A stretch of DNA of 32,308 bases from Thermoplasmata archaeon (GTDB lineage Archaea > Thermoplasmatota > Thermoplasmata > Thermoplasmatales > Thermoplasmataceae). Under the pieces are notes generated by a model. It was given only the letters and a program-made list of their open reading frames with translations, had not been told where the DNA came from and did no database searches. The translations under genes and the position numbers were made by a program. The stretch is from NCBI GenBank assembly GCA_021846695.1, contig JAJZWN010000013.1, positions 1-32,308 of the forward strand, in the 5' to 3' direction. Shown here in pieces: positions 1-7,355 of this stretch (within the stretch, counting starts at the first letter, position 1; each line of letters begins with the position of its first letter).

Positions 1-2
1 GT

Positions 3-899
3 GTAGCAGAGGGATATCTAACAGGAGAATTGGAACCTGTAATATCGAGGATGGATTCAAATAGCCTGATAAGGTTTAATGTGCTGGCTCTCATATCCTC
101 TGGAATTGCCACGGACCTTAAGGGCATCCAGGACTTTTATGGGAAAACCCTTCTCGCCGCCCAGAACGATATTGATGGTTATGAACTGGCTTTCGAAAGT
201 GCTCTGTATTTTTTAAAGGATAATGACTTTATTACAGAAGAAAATGATATATACAGCGCAACAAAATTTGGAAGGCTTACCTCCGACCTGTATATTGACC
301 CTGTAAGTTCGCTTATACTGAAAAAATGCCTTGACCTGGAATTTTCAGAGGAACTGTATTTGTATTATATATCGAAGACACCTGATATGCTCACGTTCAA
401 TTACCGTGCCAGTGATTATGAATACCTGGAAGAATTTCTGGACAGGCATAATATATCTGATTTTAGCGAAGAATCAATGGGCGCAGCGAAAACAGCAATA
501 ATTCTGAATGAATGGATTAATGAAGTTCCTATAAATACAATAGCGGAGACATTTGGCATAGGGCCGGGAGATATTCAGGCAAAGGCATCATCTGCAGACT
601 GGATATCGTATTCGCTTTACCGCCTTGGCAGTATGTTTGACAAGGAGAATGAGAACAATCTTTTGCATCTGAATATCAGAATAAAGGAAGGGGTAAAAGA
701 AGAGATAATAAGGATAATAGAAATCCCGCAGGTTGGCCGTGTCCGTGGCCGCAGGCTATATAACAATGGATTTAAATCAATAGAGGATATAGCAAATGCG
801 AGGGTAGAAGATATTTCACGGATATTTGGATTTTCAACCAAACTGGCTAAGGATATAATAGAAAATGCAGGTAAATTGAATAACAGGTACTACAGGTAG
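3..899 (+). CDS. hel308: Hel308-type DNA helicase, C-terminal part (5' end outside window)
   Basis: The frame is open from the first bases of the window, so this is the last ~298 residues of a longer protein. No helicase motor motifs are present; they must lie upstream. The visible part fits the C-terminal half of archaeal Hel308 (Ski2-like superfamily 2 helicase): a winged-helix segment, an all-helical ratchet domain, and a final helix-hairpin-helix domain beginning near the VGRVRGRRLYNNGF segment at about residue 240. Hel308 is a 3'-5' helicase that acts at stalled replication forks and unwinds lagging-strand structures. The trm5 start lies 5 bp after the stop, suggesting co-transcription. 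Identification rests on domain order and the terminal HhH sequence, because the catalytic domains cannot be checked here. Confidence 0.85.
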   Translation, partial: VAEGYLTGELEPVISRMDSNSLIRFNVLALISSGIATDLKGIQDFYGKTLLAAQNDIDGYELAFESALYFLKDNDFITEENDIYSATKFGRLTSDLYIDPVSSLILKKCLDLEFSEELYLYYISKTPDMLTFNYRASDYEYLEEFLDRHNISDFSEESMGAAKTAIILNEWINEVPINTIAETFGIGPGDIQAKASSADWISYSLYRLGSMFDKENENNLLHLNIRIKEGVKEEIIRIIEIPQVGRVRGRRLYNNGFKSIEDIANARVEDISRIFGFSTKLAKDIIENAGKLNNRYYR

Positions 900-904
900 A
901 AATA

Positions 905-1834
905 ATGTTGCATGTCAGGGTAGATAAGGAAAATGGGCAGGAAACAATCAATAAATTAAGGGATTTGGATTTGATCAACAGGGAATACAAAATACTTAAC
1001 GACGGAACATATGTATATATCCCTGTAAATAAAAACAATATAGATTTTTATACCGTTGACATTGAAGGGGCTCCCTCGAACAGGATTGAACCTGAAAAAG
1101 TTTCATTTTCTTATGATATAATAGGAAGCATTGCGATAATAAAAGGAAAAACTATAGAGGATGCAAAATACCTTTCCGATTTTCTTAAAACCAGAAAAAA
1201 TATTAAAACCATTTACCTGGATAAGGGAATAACGGGAGAGTTCAGGACAAGGCAATTAACACTGATTTATGGAGAACCTGTTTATAAAACCATTTACAGG
1301 GAAAATGGAATAAGGCTAATGGTGGATGTGTCAAAGGCATATTTTTCCCCGAGGCTGGCAAGTGAGAGGCTCAGGATTGCAAAGGAAGTATCTGATGGAG
1401 AAAATATAGTAGATATGTTTGCCGGGATTGGGCCATTTTCCATACTCATTGCAAAAAACAGGGAAAGCAGCATCGTTGCTATGGATAAAAACCAGAATGC
1501 AATTGATCTTTTACTGGAAAATTTAAAGCTGAACAGGCTAAGAGGAGAAATAACGCCTGTTGCTGGTGATTCAGGTGAGTTAATACAACAGTATGAAAAT
1601 GTTGACCGGATTATAATGAACCTGCCACATGATGCCAGTGAATTTGTTGGCGTAGCTTATAAATCCCTGAAAATTGGTGGTTTAATTAACTATTATGAGA
1701 TATGCGATTTGCCAACACTTGAGGGGAGGATGGAATCTTTCAGGGAAATGGGCCTTGAACTTGTATACAAAAGGGTAGTGCATGGATTTTCTAAATATCA
1801 AAATATGTATTCTATGGAATTTAGAAAATTATAG
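905..1834 (+). CDS. trm5: tRNA (guanine37-N1)-methyltransferase Trm5 family
   Basis: A 309-residue class I SAM-dependent methyltransferase of the Trm5/Tyw2 group, which methylates G37 next to the tRNA anticodon (m1G37) and protects the reading frame. Visible marks are the family stretch FSPRLASERLRIAKE, the SAM-binding loop VDMFAGIGPFS at about residues 169-179, an acidic residue after the next strand (AMDKNQ), and the catalytic NLPHDA segment near residue 239. The length fits archaeal Trm5b without the extra N-terminal D1 domain. ATG at 905 follows the hel308 stop by 5 bp and no separate promoter is obvious. Tyw2, the wyosine aminocarboxypropyl transferase, is a close paralogue and cannot be excluded by eye, but the NLP motif and length favour Trm5. 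Confidence 0.83.
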   Translation: MLHVRVDKENGQETINKLRDLDLINREYKILNDGTYVYIPVNKNNIDFYTVDIEGAPSNRIEPEKVSFSYDIIGSIAIIKGKTIEDAKYLSDFLKTRKNIKTIYLDKGITGEFRTRQLTLIYGEPVYKTIYRENGIRLMVDVSKAYFSPRLASERLRIAKEVSDGENIVDMFAGIGPFSILIAKNRESSIVAMDKNQNAIDLLLENLKLNRLRGEITPVAGDSGELIQQYENVDRIIMNLPHDASEFVGVAYKSLKIGGLINYYEICDLPTLEGRMESFREMGLELVYKRVVHGFSKYQNMYSMEFRKL

Positions 1835-1836
1835 TG

Positions 1837-1860
1837 GTCTTTGATAGACAGCAAAGATCC
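1837..1860 (+). terminator. Possible hairpin after trm5
   Basis: Immediately after the trm5 stop, CTTTG and CAAAG form a 5-bp stem around an 8-nt loop, flanked by GGT and ATCC that could extend it imperfectly. No clear T-run follows. It sits where a 3' end is expected between trm5 and the convergent regulator gene. Weak support. Confidence 0.25.
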
Positions 1861-1934
1861 TACGCAATAAATCCTGAACCTGCATATAACCGGAGGCCAC
1901 AACGAAAATTTAAAATCCAGAATCATAATTGAAA

Positions 1935-2276
1935 CTACATAGTTCTGTCAATGGAATCCAGAAAACATATGACACCCTTTCTTATATCCTGCCCTTTTTC
2001 TGTTAGTTCATATGTTACAACTTCTTTTCTACACCTTTTTACAATTCCAGCATCTGTAAGCTCTTTCAACCGTCTGGCTATAATTGTTCTATTTGAACCT
2101 GGAATTGAATTATAAATATCGTTAAAGTTCTTCCTTGTGTTATTGTTTCCTATCACGCCCAGAATAAATAATGTATAGCGTTTTCCCAGCAAATCGAATA
2201 CAGGCAATGAAGTATCAATACAGATAGTTTTTTCATTATCATATATCATGCATGCTTCAGCTCTTGAATTTTTCAT
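1935..2276 (-). CDS. HxlR-family winged-helix regulator, probable mercury-operon regulator
   Basis: A 113-residue protein with the HxlR layout: an N-terminal cysteine (C19) followed by the LLGKRYTLFILGVIG helix that matches the family 'C..x..LxxIGGKW' start, a helix-turn-helix with recognition segment PGSNRTIIARRLKEL (about residues 59-72), and a wing ending in TYELTEKGQDI. HxlR proteins are small DNA-binding dimers, several of which sense oxidants or electrophiles through cysteines. This one has four cysteines (9, 19, 82, 104). It is divergent from the merP-like/merA pair across 89 bp, so control of mercury genes with cysteine-based metal sensing is a reasonable inference, not shown. In Sulfolobus the mer regulator is a different winged-helix protein. 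A TATA-like element at 2296-2302 fits a leaderless transcript. Confidence 0.85.
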   Translation of the reverse strand: MKNSRAEACMIYDNEKTICIDTSLPVFDLLGKRYTLFILGVIGNNNTRKNFNDIYNSIPGSNRTIIARRLKELTDAGIVKRCRKEVVTYELTEKGQDIRKGVICFLDSIDRTM

Positions 2277-2365
2277 AATATTACAATGTTAATACCTATA
2301 AATCTTTAACCAAAGTCAAATTTTTGTTACTTAATGGGTTTAATAGGAATATGTAATAATATATT
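2277..2365. promoter_or_regulatory. Divergent promoter region of the mercury unit
   Basis: This 89-bp spacer serves both the HxlR-type regulator and the merP-like gene. On the minus strand a TATA-like CTATAAA complement lies at 2296-2302, about 23 nt before the regulator start. On the plus strand TTTAATA at 2339-2345 is about 24 nt before the merP-like ATG. A 5-bp inverted repeat, TATTA-6 nt-TAATA, covers 2279-2294 at the expected regulator transcription start and could be an autoregulatory operator. Confidence 0.55.
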
Positions 2366-2596
2366 ATGGCAAAGACAGTTGAATTAAAAGTATATGGAAT
2401 GACATGCGATGATTGTGTGAGGCACGTAAGCGGTGGGCTAAAGCAGGCGGAAGGCGTTACTGATGTTTCTGTTTCCCTCAAAGACGGAATGGCAGTCGTT
2501 AAGGCCATGGATACTGTTGATCCGGAGAACCTATTAAAGCTGGATGTTTTCAAAGGCCAGTATAAAGCACAGTTAAAAAGTGTTAAAAATGAGTGA
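2366..2596 (+). CDS. HMA-domain heavy-metal (mercury) binding protein, MerP/NmerA-like
   Basis: A 76-residue protein consisting of a single heavy-metal-associated domain. The metal loop GMTCDDC is at residues 12-18 (C15, C18), the same GMTCxxC pattern found in MerP and in the N-terminal NmerA domain of mercuric reductase. There is no signal peptide, so unlike classical periplasmic MerP it should act in the cytoplasm, most simply by passing Hg(II) to the MerA encoded next. The merA start lies inside its last codons (8-bp overlap), which implies translational coupling and a matched ratio of the two products. A copper chaperone is the main alternative by domain alone; the adjacent merA is what favours mercury. 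Confidence 0.85.
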   Translation: MAKTVELKVYGMTCDDCVRHVSGGLKQAEGVTDVSVSLKDGMAVVKAMDTVDPENLLKLDVFKGQYKAQLKSVKNE

Positions 2597-3971
2597 ATAC
2601 GATCTGGCAATTATAGGTTGGGGAGCAGCTGGTTTTGCCGCCGCCATTAAGGCTAGTGAACTAACCTCTAACCAGATGAAAATAGCTTTAATCGGCACTG
2701 GACCAATAGGGGGGACATGCGTAAACGTTGGATGTGTCCCATCTAAATTTTTAATAGAAGCTTCTAAGAATTATAAGGAGGCAACTAAGCCATCATACCG
2801 TGGAATAACAGCAAATGCAAATATTAACTTTTCAGAATTTATGGAATCGTTGAATGATTTTGTTTCCACTGAGAGGAATACCAAATATGCAGATGTAATA
2901 AAAAATTTCGAAAATATAGATATGTATGAAGGGATGGCAAAATTTATTGATAACAATACAGTAGCCGTAAACAATAAAGATATAAAAGCACTTAATTTCA
3001 TTATTTCAACAGGATCAAGAACATTAATTCCGGAAATTAAAGGGCTTACAGATTATTACACAAGTGACACAATCTGGAATATGAGAGAACTTCCAGGGAA
3101 GATAGCTGTATTAGGTTCGGGTGAAGTGGCACTTGAACTGGCATATGCCTTCTCAAACTTTGGCACTGAAGTCCATATTTTTAACAGGTCCAATAGAATA
3201 TTGAAAGGATTTGATGAAGATATTAATAATCACCTGATAAACGCTTTAAAGACTAACGGGATAATCTTTCACCTTGGGCAGAATTTTCAGGAAATTATAA
3301 ATAAAAATGGCAAAAAAAGCATAGTTACAGAGGCGGGAACATTTGACAACTTTGATAGCTTGCTTGTTGCCACAGGAAGGGTGCCACAAATAGACAAATT
3401 AAACTTAAAAGCTGCTGGGATTTCAACCGATAATGGTATTGTTGTTGATGATAGCCTTAAAACCACAAATCCAATTATATATGCAGCTGGAGACTGCATA
3501 AGGCAATCATTAAAACTGGAAACACTCGCTGGAAAAGAAGGCGTTATCGCAGTTGAAAACATGCTTGGTGGGAGTAGAACAATCAATATGCATGAAGTGC
3601 CATGGGTAGTTTTCACTGAACCAAATGTTGCATCGGTTGGATATACAGAGGCAGAACTGAAGTCGAAAAATATAGAATATGATGTGAGAACCGTGGAATT
3701 AAAAAATGTCGTAAAAGCCAACATCCTGAATAGTTATGACGGTATTGCTAAGGTCATATCTGGAAAGGATAAGAAAATTCTCGGGGTTCATGTTGTGGCA
3801 CCTATGGCCGCAGAATTTATAATTGAGGGAGTATACCTTATTCAAAATGGGTTAACCTACGACAACCTCATAAATGCTATGCATGTATTCCCTACTGTAG
3901 CAGAATCTATAAAAATAGGTGGACAGGCTTTCATAAGGGATATATCAAAGATGAGCTGCTGTATGGACTAG
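2589..3971 (+). CDS. merA: Mercuric reductase MerA, core form without fused HMA domain
   Basis: A 460-residue flavoprotein disulfide reductase that reduces Hg(II) to volatile Hg(0) using NAD(P)H. It has the FAD-binding GWGAAG loop near residue 10, the redox-active pair in GGTCVNVGCVPSK (C44, C49), the NAD(P)H-binding GSGEVALELA segment near residue 176, a second FAD contact in IYAAGDC, and the C-terminal vicinal cysteine pair in KMSCCMD (C457, C458). That pair hands Hg(II) to the active site and separates MerA from dihydrolipoamide dehydrogenase and other relatives. The usual N-terminal HMA domain is absent and is encoded as the preceding separate gene. I chose ATG 2589 rather than the in-frame GTG at 2580 because it gives the normal MSEYDLAIIG start and an ATGAGTGA overlap with the upstream stop. 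Confidence 0.95.
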   Translation: MSEYDLAIIGWGAAGFAAAIKASELTSNQMKIALIGTGPIGGTCVNVGCVPSKFLIEASKNYKEATKPSYRGITANANINFSEFMESLNDFVSTERNTKYADVIKNFENIDMYEGMAKFIDNNTVAVNNKDIKALNFIISTGSRTLIPEIKGLTDYYTSDTIWNMRELPGKIAVLGSGEVALELAYAFSNFGTEVHIFNRSNRILKGFDEDINNHLINALKTNGIIFHLGQNFQEIINKNGKKSIVTEAGTFDNFDSLLVATGRVPQIDKLNLKAAGISTDNGIVVDDSLKTTNPIIYAAGDCIRQSLKLETLAGKEGVIAVENMLGGSRTINMHEVPWVVFTEPNVASVGYTEAELKSKNIEYDVRTVELKNVVKANILNSYDGIAKVISGKDKKILGVHVVAPMAAEFIIEGVYLIQNGLTYDNLINAMHVFPTVAESIKIGGQAFIRDISKMSCCMD

Positions 3972-3996
3972 TATCATTAATATAAATAATTGATAC
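3971..3996 (+). terminator. Hairpin directly after merA
   Basis: GTATCA at 3971-3976 pairs with TGATAC at 3991-3996, and a few further A/T pairs extend the stem with one bulge. AATATTTT follows. The stem starts at the last base of the merA stop codon, so it is well placed to end the mercury transcript, although archaeal termination does not strictly need a hairpin. Confidence 0.4.
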
Positions 3997-4110
3997 AATA
4001 TTTTGGCGAAACATATAGCACATGATATTTTTTTACTAAATTTGATATTGCTGTAAATTTTTAATCGTAATTAAAATAAAATTATATAGAATTATCACGC
4101 GGCCCTAAAA

Positions 4111-4125
4111 AAATATAAATATATA
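4111..4125 (+). promoter_or_regulatory. TATA element for the uppS-tiaS operon
   Basis: An A/T-only stretch with TATAAATATATA lies about 25-30 nt upstream of ATG 4147. A TATA box at this distance places transcription start at or next to the ATG, giving a leaderless mRNA. Confidence 0.6.
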
Positions 4126-4146
4126 CTTTATAATCATTATAAACAG

Positions 4147-4923
4147 ATGAGTATAGCCCATAAGATAGGAGATATCGCCTCAGGCGTTTACGAACAGGCT
4201 TTAATGGAAGAGATAAGGAAAGCCGATGTCCCACTTCATCTAGGGATTATTACTGATGGAAACAGGAGATATGCCAGGGAAGCAGGGCTCACTCCTAATG
4301 AAGGCCATGTAAGAGGCAAGGATAAACTGGAAGAAGTTCTCGACTGGGCAATGGAAGTGGGAATCAGGATAGTTACAGTGTATGGTTTTTCAAGTGAAAA
4401 TTTTAAGCGCGACCCGGAGGAGGTAAATTTTCTATTTGATTTAATCAATGACTCCCTCCGCGGGCTCCTGAAAGATGACAGGATATTTAAAAATCAAATA
4501 AGGGTGCGTATTATTGGGGATTTCAAAGGGCTTCCAGAATACCTTGTAAATACTATCCATGATGTTGAAAAAATAACAGCAGGGTTTAAAAAATTTAAGT
4601 TTAATATTGCTATTGGCTATGGAGGAAGGCAGGAAATTATAGATGCTGTAAAGAATATAGCGGCGGATGTTGTTTCAAAAAAGTTAAAAATTGAGGATAT
4701 CAATGAAAAACTATTCAGGAACTACCTCTATGATAATACATTAACAGACCCTGACCTTATTTTAAGGACAAGTGGCGAGGAGAGGATTTCTAACTTCCTC
4801 CTCTGGCAGTCTGCTTATTCCGAGCTATACTTTTCCGATGTTAACTGGCCAGATCTGAAAAAACTGGATTTTTTAAGGGCAATATATTCCTATCAGTCAA
4901 GAAAAAGGAGGTATGGAAAATAA
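4147..4923 (+). CDS. uppS: cis-Prenyltransferase (UppS family polyprenyl diphosphate synthase)
   Basis: A 258-residue cis-isoprenyl diphosphate synthase that elongates farnesyl or geranylgeranyl diphosphate with isopentenyl diphosphate. In archaea the product is the dolichyl-type lipid carrier for protein glycosylation. The substrate-binding HLGIITDGNRRYA motif is at about residues 31-43 with the Mg-binding Asp at 37; TVYGFSSENFKR follows; and the C-terminal signature has LRTSGEERISNF and then WQSAYSELYF. Length is normal. A strong TATA element sits about 25 nt before the ATG. The stop overlaps the tiaS start (TAATG), so the two genes are probably co-transcribed and translationally coupled, though the functions are not obviously related. 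Confidence 0.93.
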   Translation: MSIAHKIGDIASGVYEQALMEEIRKADVPLHLGIITDGNRRYAREAGLTPNEGHVRGKDKLEEVLDWAMEVGIRIVTVYGFSSENFKRDPEEVNFLFDLINDSLRGLLKDDRIFKNQIRVRIIGDFKGLPEYLVNTIHDVEKITAGFKKFKFNIAIGYGGRQEIIDAVKNIAADVVSKKLKIEDINEKLFRNYLYDNTLTDPDLILRTSGEERISNFLLWQSAYSELYFSDVNWPDLKKLDFLRAIYSYQSRKRRYGK

Positions 4924-6239
4924 TGTATGTTGCAATTGATGACACAGACAGCCAGGATAAGATGTGTACTACCTACCTTATCTACGAAATAATTTCCCGT
5001 GGCGAATACGATATTATAGGAAGCCCGGAACTCGTCAGGCTCAACCCGAATATAGGGTATAAAACGAGAGGAAATGGAGCACTTAATATTAATCTCGGAA
5101 AAGGTTCAGGGAATACCTCTATTATAGGAAAGGCAAATGGCAAATTTATTAAATCATATGAAAAAGTTGCCGGAGAACCTGACAAACAAGAATTGATGGA
5201 TTTTATCTCATCAATTGTAGAAGATTTCTATGTAAAAGATGATGATAAAACTAATCCGGGAATAGTAATATCAAATGATAGATTCCATTCTGGACTTTAC
5301 GGAAAAGCCCTTCAGGATGACATAAGTATAGAATTTATAGAAAATTATCTTTCCGGGAGGGCAATTTACAGGAAAATAAAAACAGGGCATGGCATAATAG
5401 GGTCGTCTGCTTCCCTTGCATGGCCTGGAAAAAGGTATACATATGAACTGCTAGACTACAGATATCCAAATTATGGGGATATAACATATGGAGAAAAAAT
5501 TGATATTTCCTCAATTCCGGAGAGTTTTTATTCAACATTCAACAATATTGACATTAAAAACAGATACCCTGCAATTTTCCCGAAGCCGAAGACACCGGTG
5601 ATATTTGGGGTCAGGGGAGTCGATAAAAATGACCTCATAACAATATATGATAGAATAAAGGAAAGGCATAATATTGATGATCAGGGCTATATTATATACA
5701 AAACAAACCAGGGCACAGATGACCACATAATGCCAGAACCGGATTATCTCTCCAGCATGGGCTCATATTCCCTTACCGGCGTAATATCCGGGGAGCCCTA
5801 TACAATAGAAGGTGGGCATAGCTTTGTAAATTTTAAATATAAGAATGAGGAAATAAAACTGGCTGCTTTTGAACCTACAAAAGAATTCAGGAAAGTATTG
5901 ATGTCAGTGATACCCGGTGATATTGTAAGCGCTTATGGTTCATATGCTAAGGGAACTATAAAACTTGAGAAACTTCGCGTTATAAAAAAAGCCAGGCTAT
6001 ATAGGAAAGAGCCTCCGGTATGCCCGGAGTGCCATGTTAAAACCAGGTCCAAGGGCCAGATGGATTACAGATGCCCTGTATGCAAAAAACGTTATAAGAA
6101 TCCAGAAATTACTGAAATAACAAGGGAGTTGGAGGAAAAATTCTATGAGGTGCCCGTAATAGCGAGGCGTCACCTTTCCATGCCATTAAAATTGATGCCG
6201 TACTTTTCAGATATACCGCAAACCAGCGGGGTGTCATAA
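4923..6239 (+). CDS. tiaS: tRNA(Ile2) 2-agmatinylcytidine synthetase TiaS
   Basis: A 438-residue archaeal enzyme that attaches agmatine to C34 of the CAU-anticodon tRNA-Ile using ATP, so that it reads AUA codons. The protein starts with the diagnostic MYVAIDDTDSQDKMCTTYL segment of the TiaS N-terminal catalytic region. It has an OB-fold-like part around residues 285-345 and a C-terminal zinc ribbon with cysteines at about 367, 370, 384 and 387. Length matches the family. ATA/ATT-rich codon use across the window is in keeping with a need for this modification. ATG 4923 overlaps the uppS stop by one base, and the next gene starts directly after the stop, so it sits in the middle of a coupled operon. 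Confidence 0.93.
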   Translation: MYVAIDDTDSQDKMCTTYLIYEIISRGEYDIIGSPELVRLNPNIGYKTRGNGALNINLGKGSGNTSIIGKANGKFIKSYEKVAGEPDKQELMDFISSIVEDFYVKDDDKTNPGIVISNDRFHSGLYGKALQDDISIEFIENYLSGRAIYRKIKTGHGIIGSSASLAWPGKRYTYELLDYRYPNYGDITYGEKIDISSIPESFYSTFNNIDIKNRYPAIFPKPKTPVIFGVRGVDKNDLITIYDRIKERHNIDDQGYIIYKTNQGTDDHIMPEPDYLSSMGSYSLTGVISGEPYTIEGGHSFVNFKYKNEEIKLAAFEPTKEFRKVLMSVIPGDIVSAYGSYAKGTIKLEKLRVIKKARLYRKEPPVCPECHVKTRSKGQMDYRCPVCKKRYKNPEITEITRELEEKFYEVPVIARRHLSMPLKLMPYFSDIPQTSGVS

Positions 6240-6692
6240 ATGATATGCATCACAGGAATCCCGGGCTCCGGCAAAACAACAATATGCAAAATGTTGAATG
6301 CCAACGGAATCAAGTGCACAGGGTTAAATGATATCGCATCTGAGTGTGGGGCCCTGAATGGTAATACCGTGGATGTTGATGTATTGAGAAGGGAGAATAT
6401 AAACTCTGAAGTTGTTGAATCCCACTATTCCCATATGCTGGAATGCAAATATGTAATAATACTTGAAGATAATGAGGAACAGTTAATCAGGAGAATGAAA
6501 TCCAGAGGATATCCGGAATCTAAAATTAAGGAAAATATTGATGCCCAGCGTTCCGGGGTGATTTACTGGGAAGCATCTGACAGGCTGCCCGCAAACCATA
6601 TATTTGTTGTACATGAAGATTCCAGGAGCATTAATGAAGTGTTTAAAGATGTGATGGGCATCATATTATCGCTTCATGATAAAGTTAATTAA
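6240..6692 (+). CDS. AK6/Fap7-like adenylate kinase (NTPase)
   Basis: A 150-residue P-loop protein of the AK6/Fap7 group. The Walker A loop GIPGSGKTT is at residues 6-14. The second signature is SRGYPESKIKENIDAQ, matching the family RGY..xKIxEN pattern of the lid region. Fap7 in eukaryotes and its archaeal relatives have adenylate kinase and ATPase activity and act in late maturation of the small ribosomal subunit with uS11. ATG follows the tiaS stop with no spacer (TAAATG), which suggests coupled translation and fits an RNA/ribosome theme with tiaS. The substrate cannot be read from sequence alone. Confidence 0.85.
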   Translation: MICITGIPGSGKTTICKMLNANGIKCTGLNDIASECGALNGNTVDVDVLRRENINSEVVESHYSHMLECKYVIILEDNEEQLIRRMKSRGYPESKIKENIDAQRSGVIYWEASDRLPANHIFVVHEDSRSINEVFKDVMGIILSLHDKVN

Positions 6693-6712
6693 TCTATTTC
6701 CTTTTATCACAT

Positions 6713-6955
6713 ATGTACAAATGCGATGATATTAAAGAAATAAGGGTCAGATATGCTGATGAAACTGACAGGGAATTAAGTGCTGAGGAAATTAAAGAAG
6801 CGTGTAATAAAGCCAATGAGGCTAACGATTCCATAGAACGTGTTTTAATGAAGAAGGAACCAAAAGAAGTAAGATATGTGGAAATAAACCCAAAAAAGTA
6901 TACAACCCTTAAGAACGAGGCAGGTACAGTGCTTAAACCAATGCCACCCTATTAA
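6713..6955 (+). CDS. Small conserved-looking protein of unknown function (80 aa)
   Basis: I do not recognise this protein. It is 80 residues, charged, and predicted to be soluble. An N-terminal part (about 1-50) looks alpha/beta to helical, including SAEEIKEACNKANEA, and a basic C-terminal part ends in proline-rich KPMPPY. It has two cysteines (4 and 31), no recognisable metal-binding motif and no membrane segment. It starts 20 bp after the AK6-like gene on the same strand and may be the last gene of that operon. The AT-rich GATAAAGTTAATTAATC stretch before it could also be its own promoter. Codon use resembles its neighbours, so it is probably a real gene. Confidence 0.6.
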   Translation: MYKCDDIKEIRVRYADETDRELSAEEIKEACNKANEANDSIERVLMKKEPKEVRYVEINPKKYTTLKNEAGTVLKPMPPY

Positions 6956-7014
6956 ATTTAACGTTTTTCAGGGTGTAGAATGGAATGTGCAAAAATAAAT
7001 TATTATTGCATGGC

Positions 7015-7036
7015 TATATTATTCTGTAATAATATA
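7015..7036 (+). repeat. AT-only 9-bp perfect inverted repeat
   Basis: TATATTATT at 7015-7023 and AATAATATA at 7028-7036 form a perfect 9-bp stem with the 4-nt loop CTGT. It lies 60 bp after the 80-residue gene and 90 bp beyond the end of the convergent 48-residue gene. It may be a processing or termination structure, but an all-A/T palindrome can arise by chance in this genome. The rest of 6956-7126 holds nothing else I can support except CACC/GGTG around CTTTATAA near 7092-7107. Confidence 0.35.
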
Positions 7037-7126
7037 ATCAATAAATTTCGTGCCAGTAAAGACCATGATTTAATAAAATTAATACCTTAACACCCTTTAT
7101 AAGGTGCGTTTATATAAAACAATAGT

Positions 7127-7273
7127 TTATTTATCCAGCTTTTTCTTCAAATCATTTATCTCAGTCTGAATTGACTTGTCCATAGGATTTTTTCTAGCCT
7201 TCTGCTCGAGTTCATCAATTTTCATTTCAATGCTTTTTCTTTTTCTATTTAAATCTCTTTTTCCGAGTCCCAT
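7127..7273 (-). CDS. Small coiled-coil protein, unknown function (48 aa)
   Basis: A short reading frame of 48 codons from ATG at 7273. The product begins MGLGKRDLNRKRKSIEMK, continues with IDELEQKARKNPMDKSIQ and ends TEINDLKKKLDK. About one third of residues are Lys or Arg. Hydrophobic residues are spaced as a heptad-like pattern on either side of a central Asn-Pro, suggesting a helical hairpin or short antiparallel coiled coil. A TATA-like element (7294-7302) is centred 25 nt before the ATG, the same arrangement as at most gene heads here, which is the main reason to believe it is expressed. It resembles small basic RNA- or DNA-associated proteins only in composition. Function unknown. Confidence 0.6.
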   Translation of the reverse strand: MGLGKRDLNRKRKSIEMKIDELEQKARKNPMDKSIQTEINDLKKKLDK

Positions 7274-7293
7274 TATTTATGATATTAACATTG

Positions 7294-7302
7294 TATAAAA
7301 AT
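7294..7302 (-). promoter_or_regulatory. TATA element for the 48-residue gene
   Basis: Read on the minus strand this is TTTTTATAC, centred about 25 nt upstream of ATG 7273, consistent with a leaderless transcript. Confidence 0.5.
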
Positions 7303-7355
7303 ATTGATTAAAAACTGGTACATTTTTAAAAATTATAACCTGTAAAAGAAAAATT

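Noticed and set aside
2366..3971. Reading the pair as copper chaperone plus dihydrolipoamide dehydrogenase
   Set aside because: The C-terminal vicinal cysteine pair in KMSCCMD is specific to mercuric reductase, and the coupled HMA protein has the MerP-like GMTCxxC loop.
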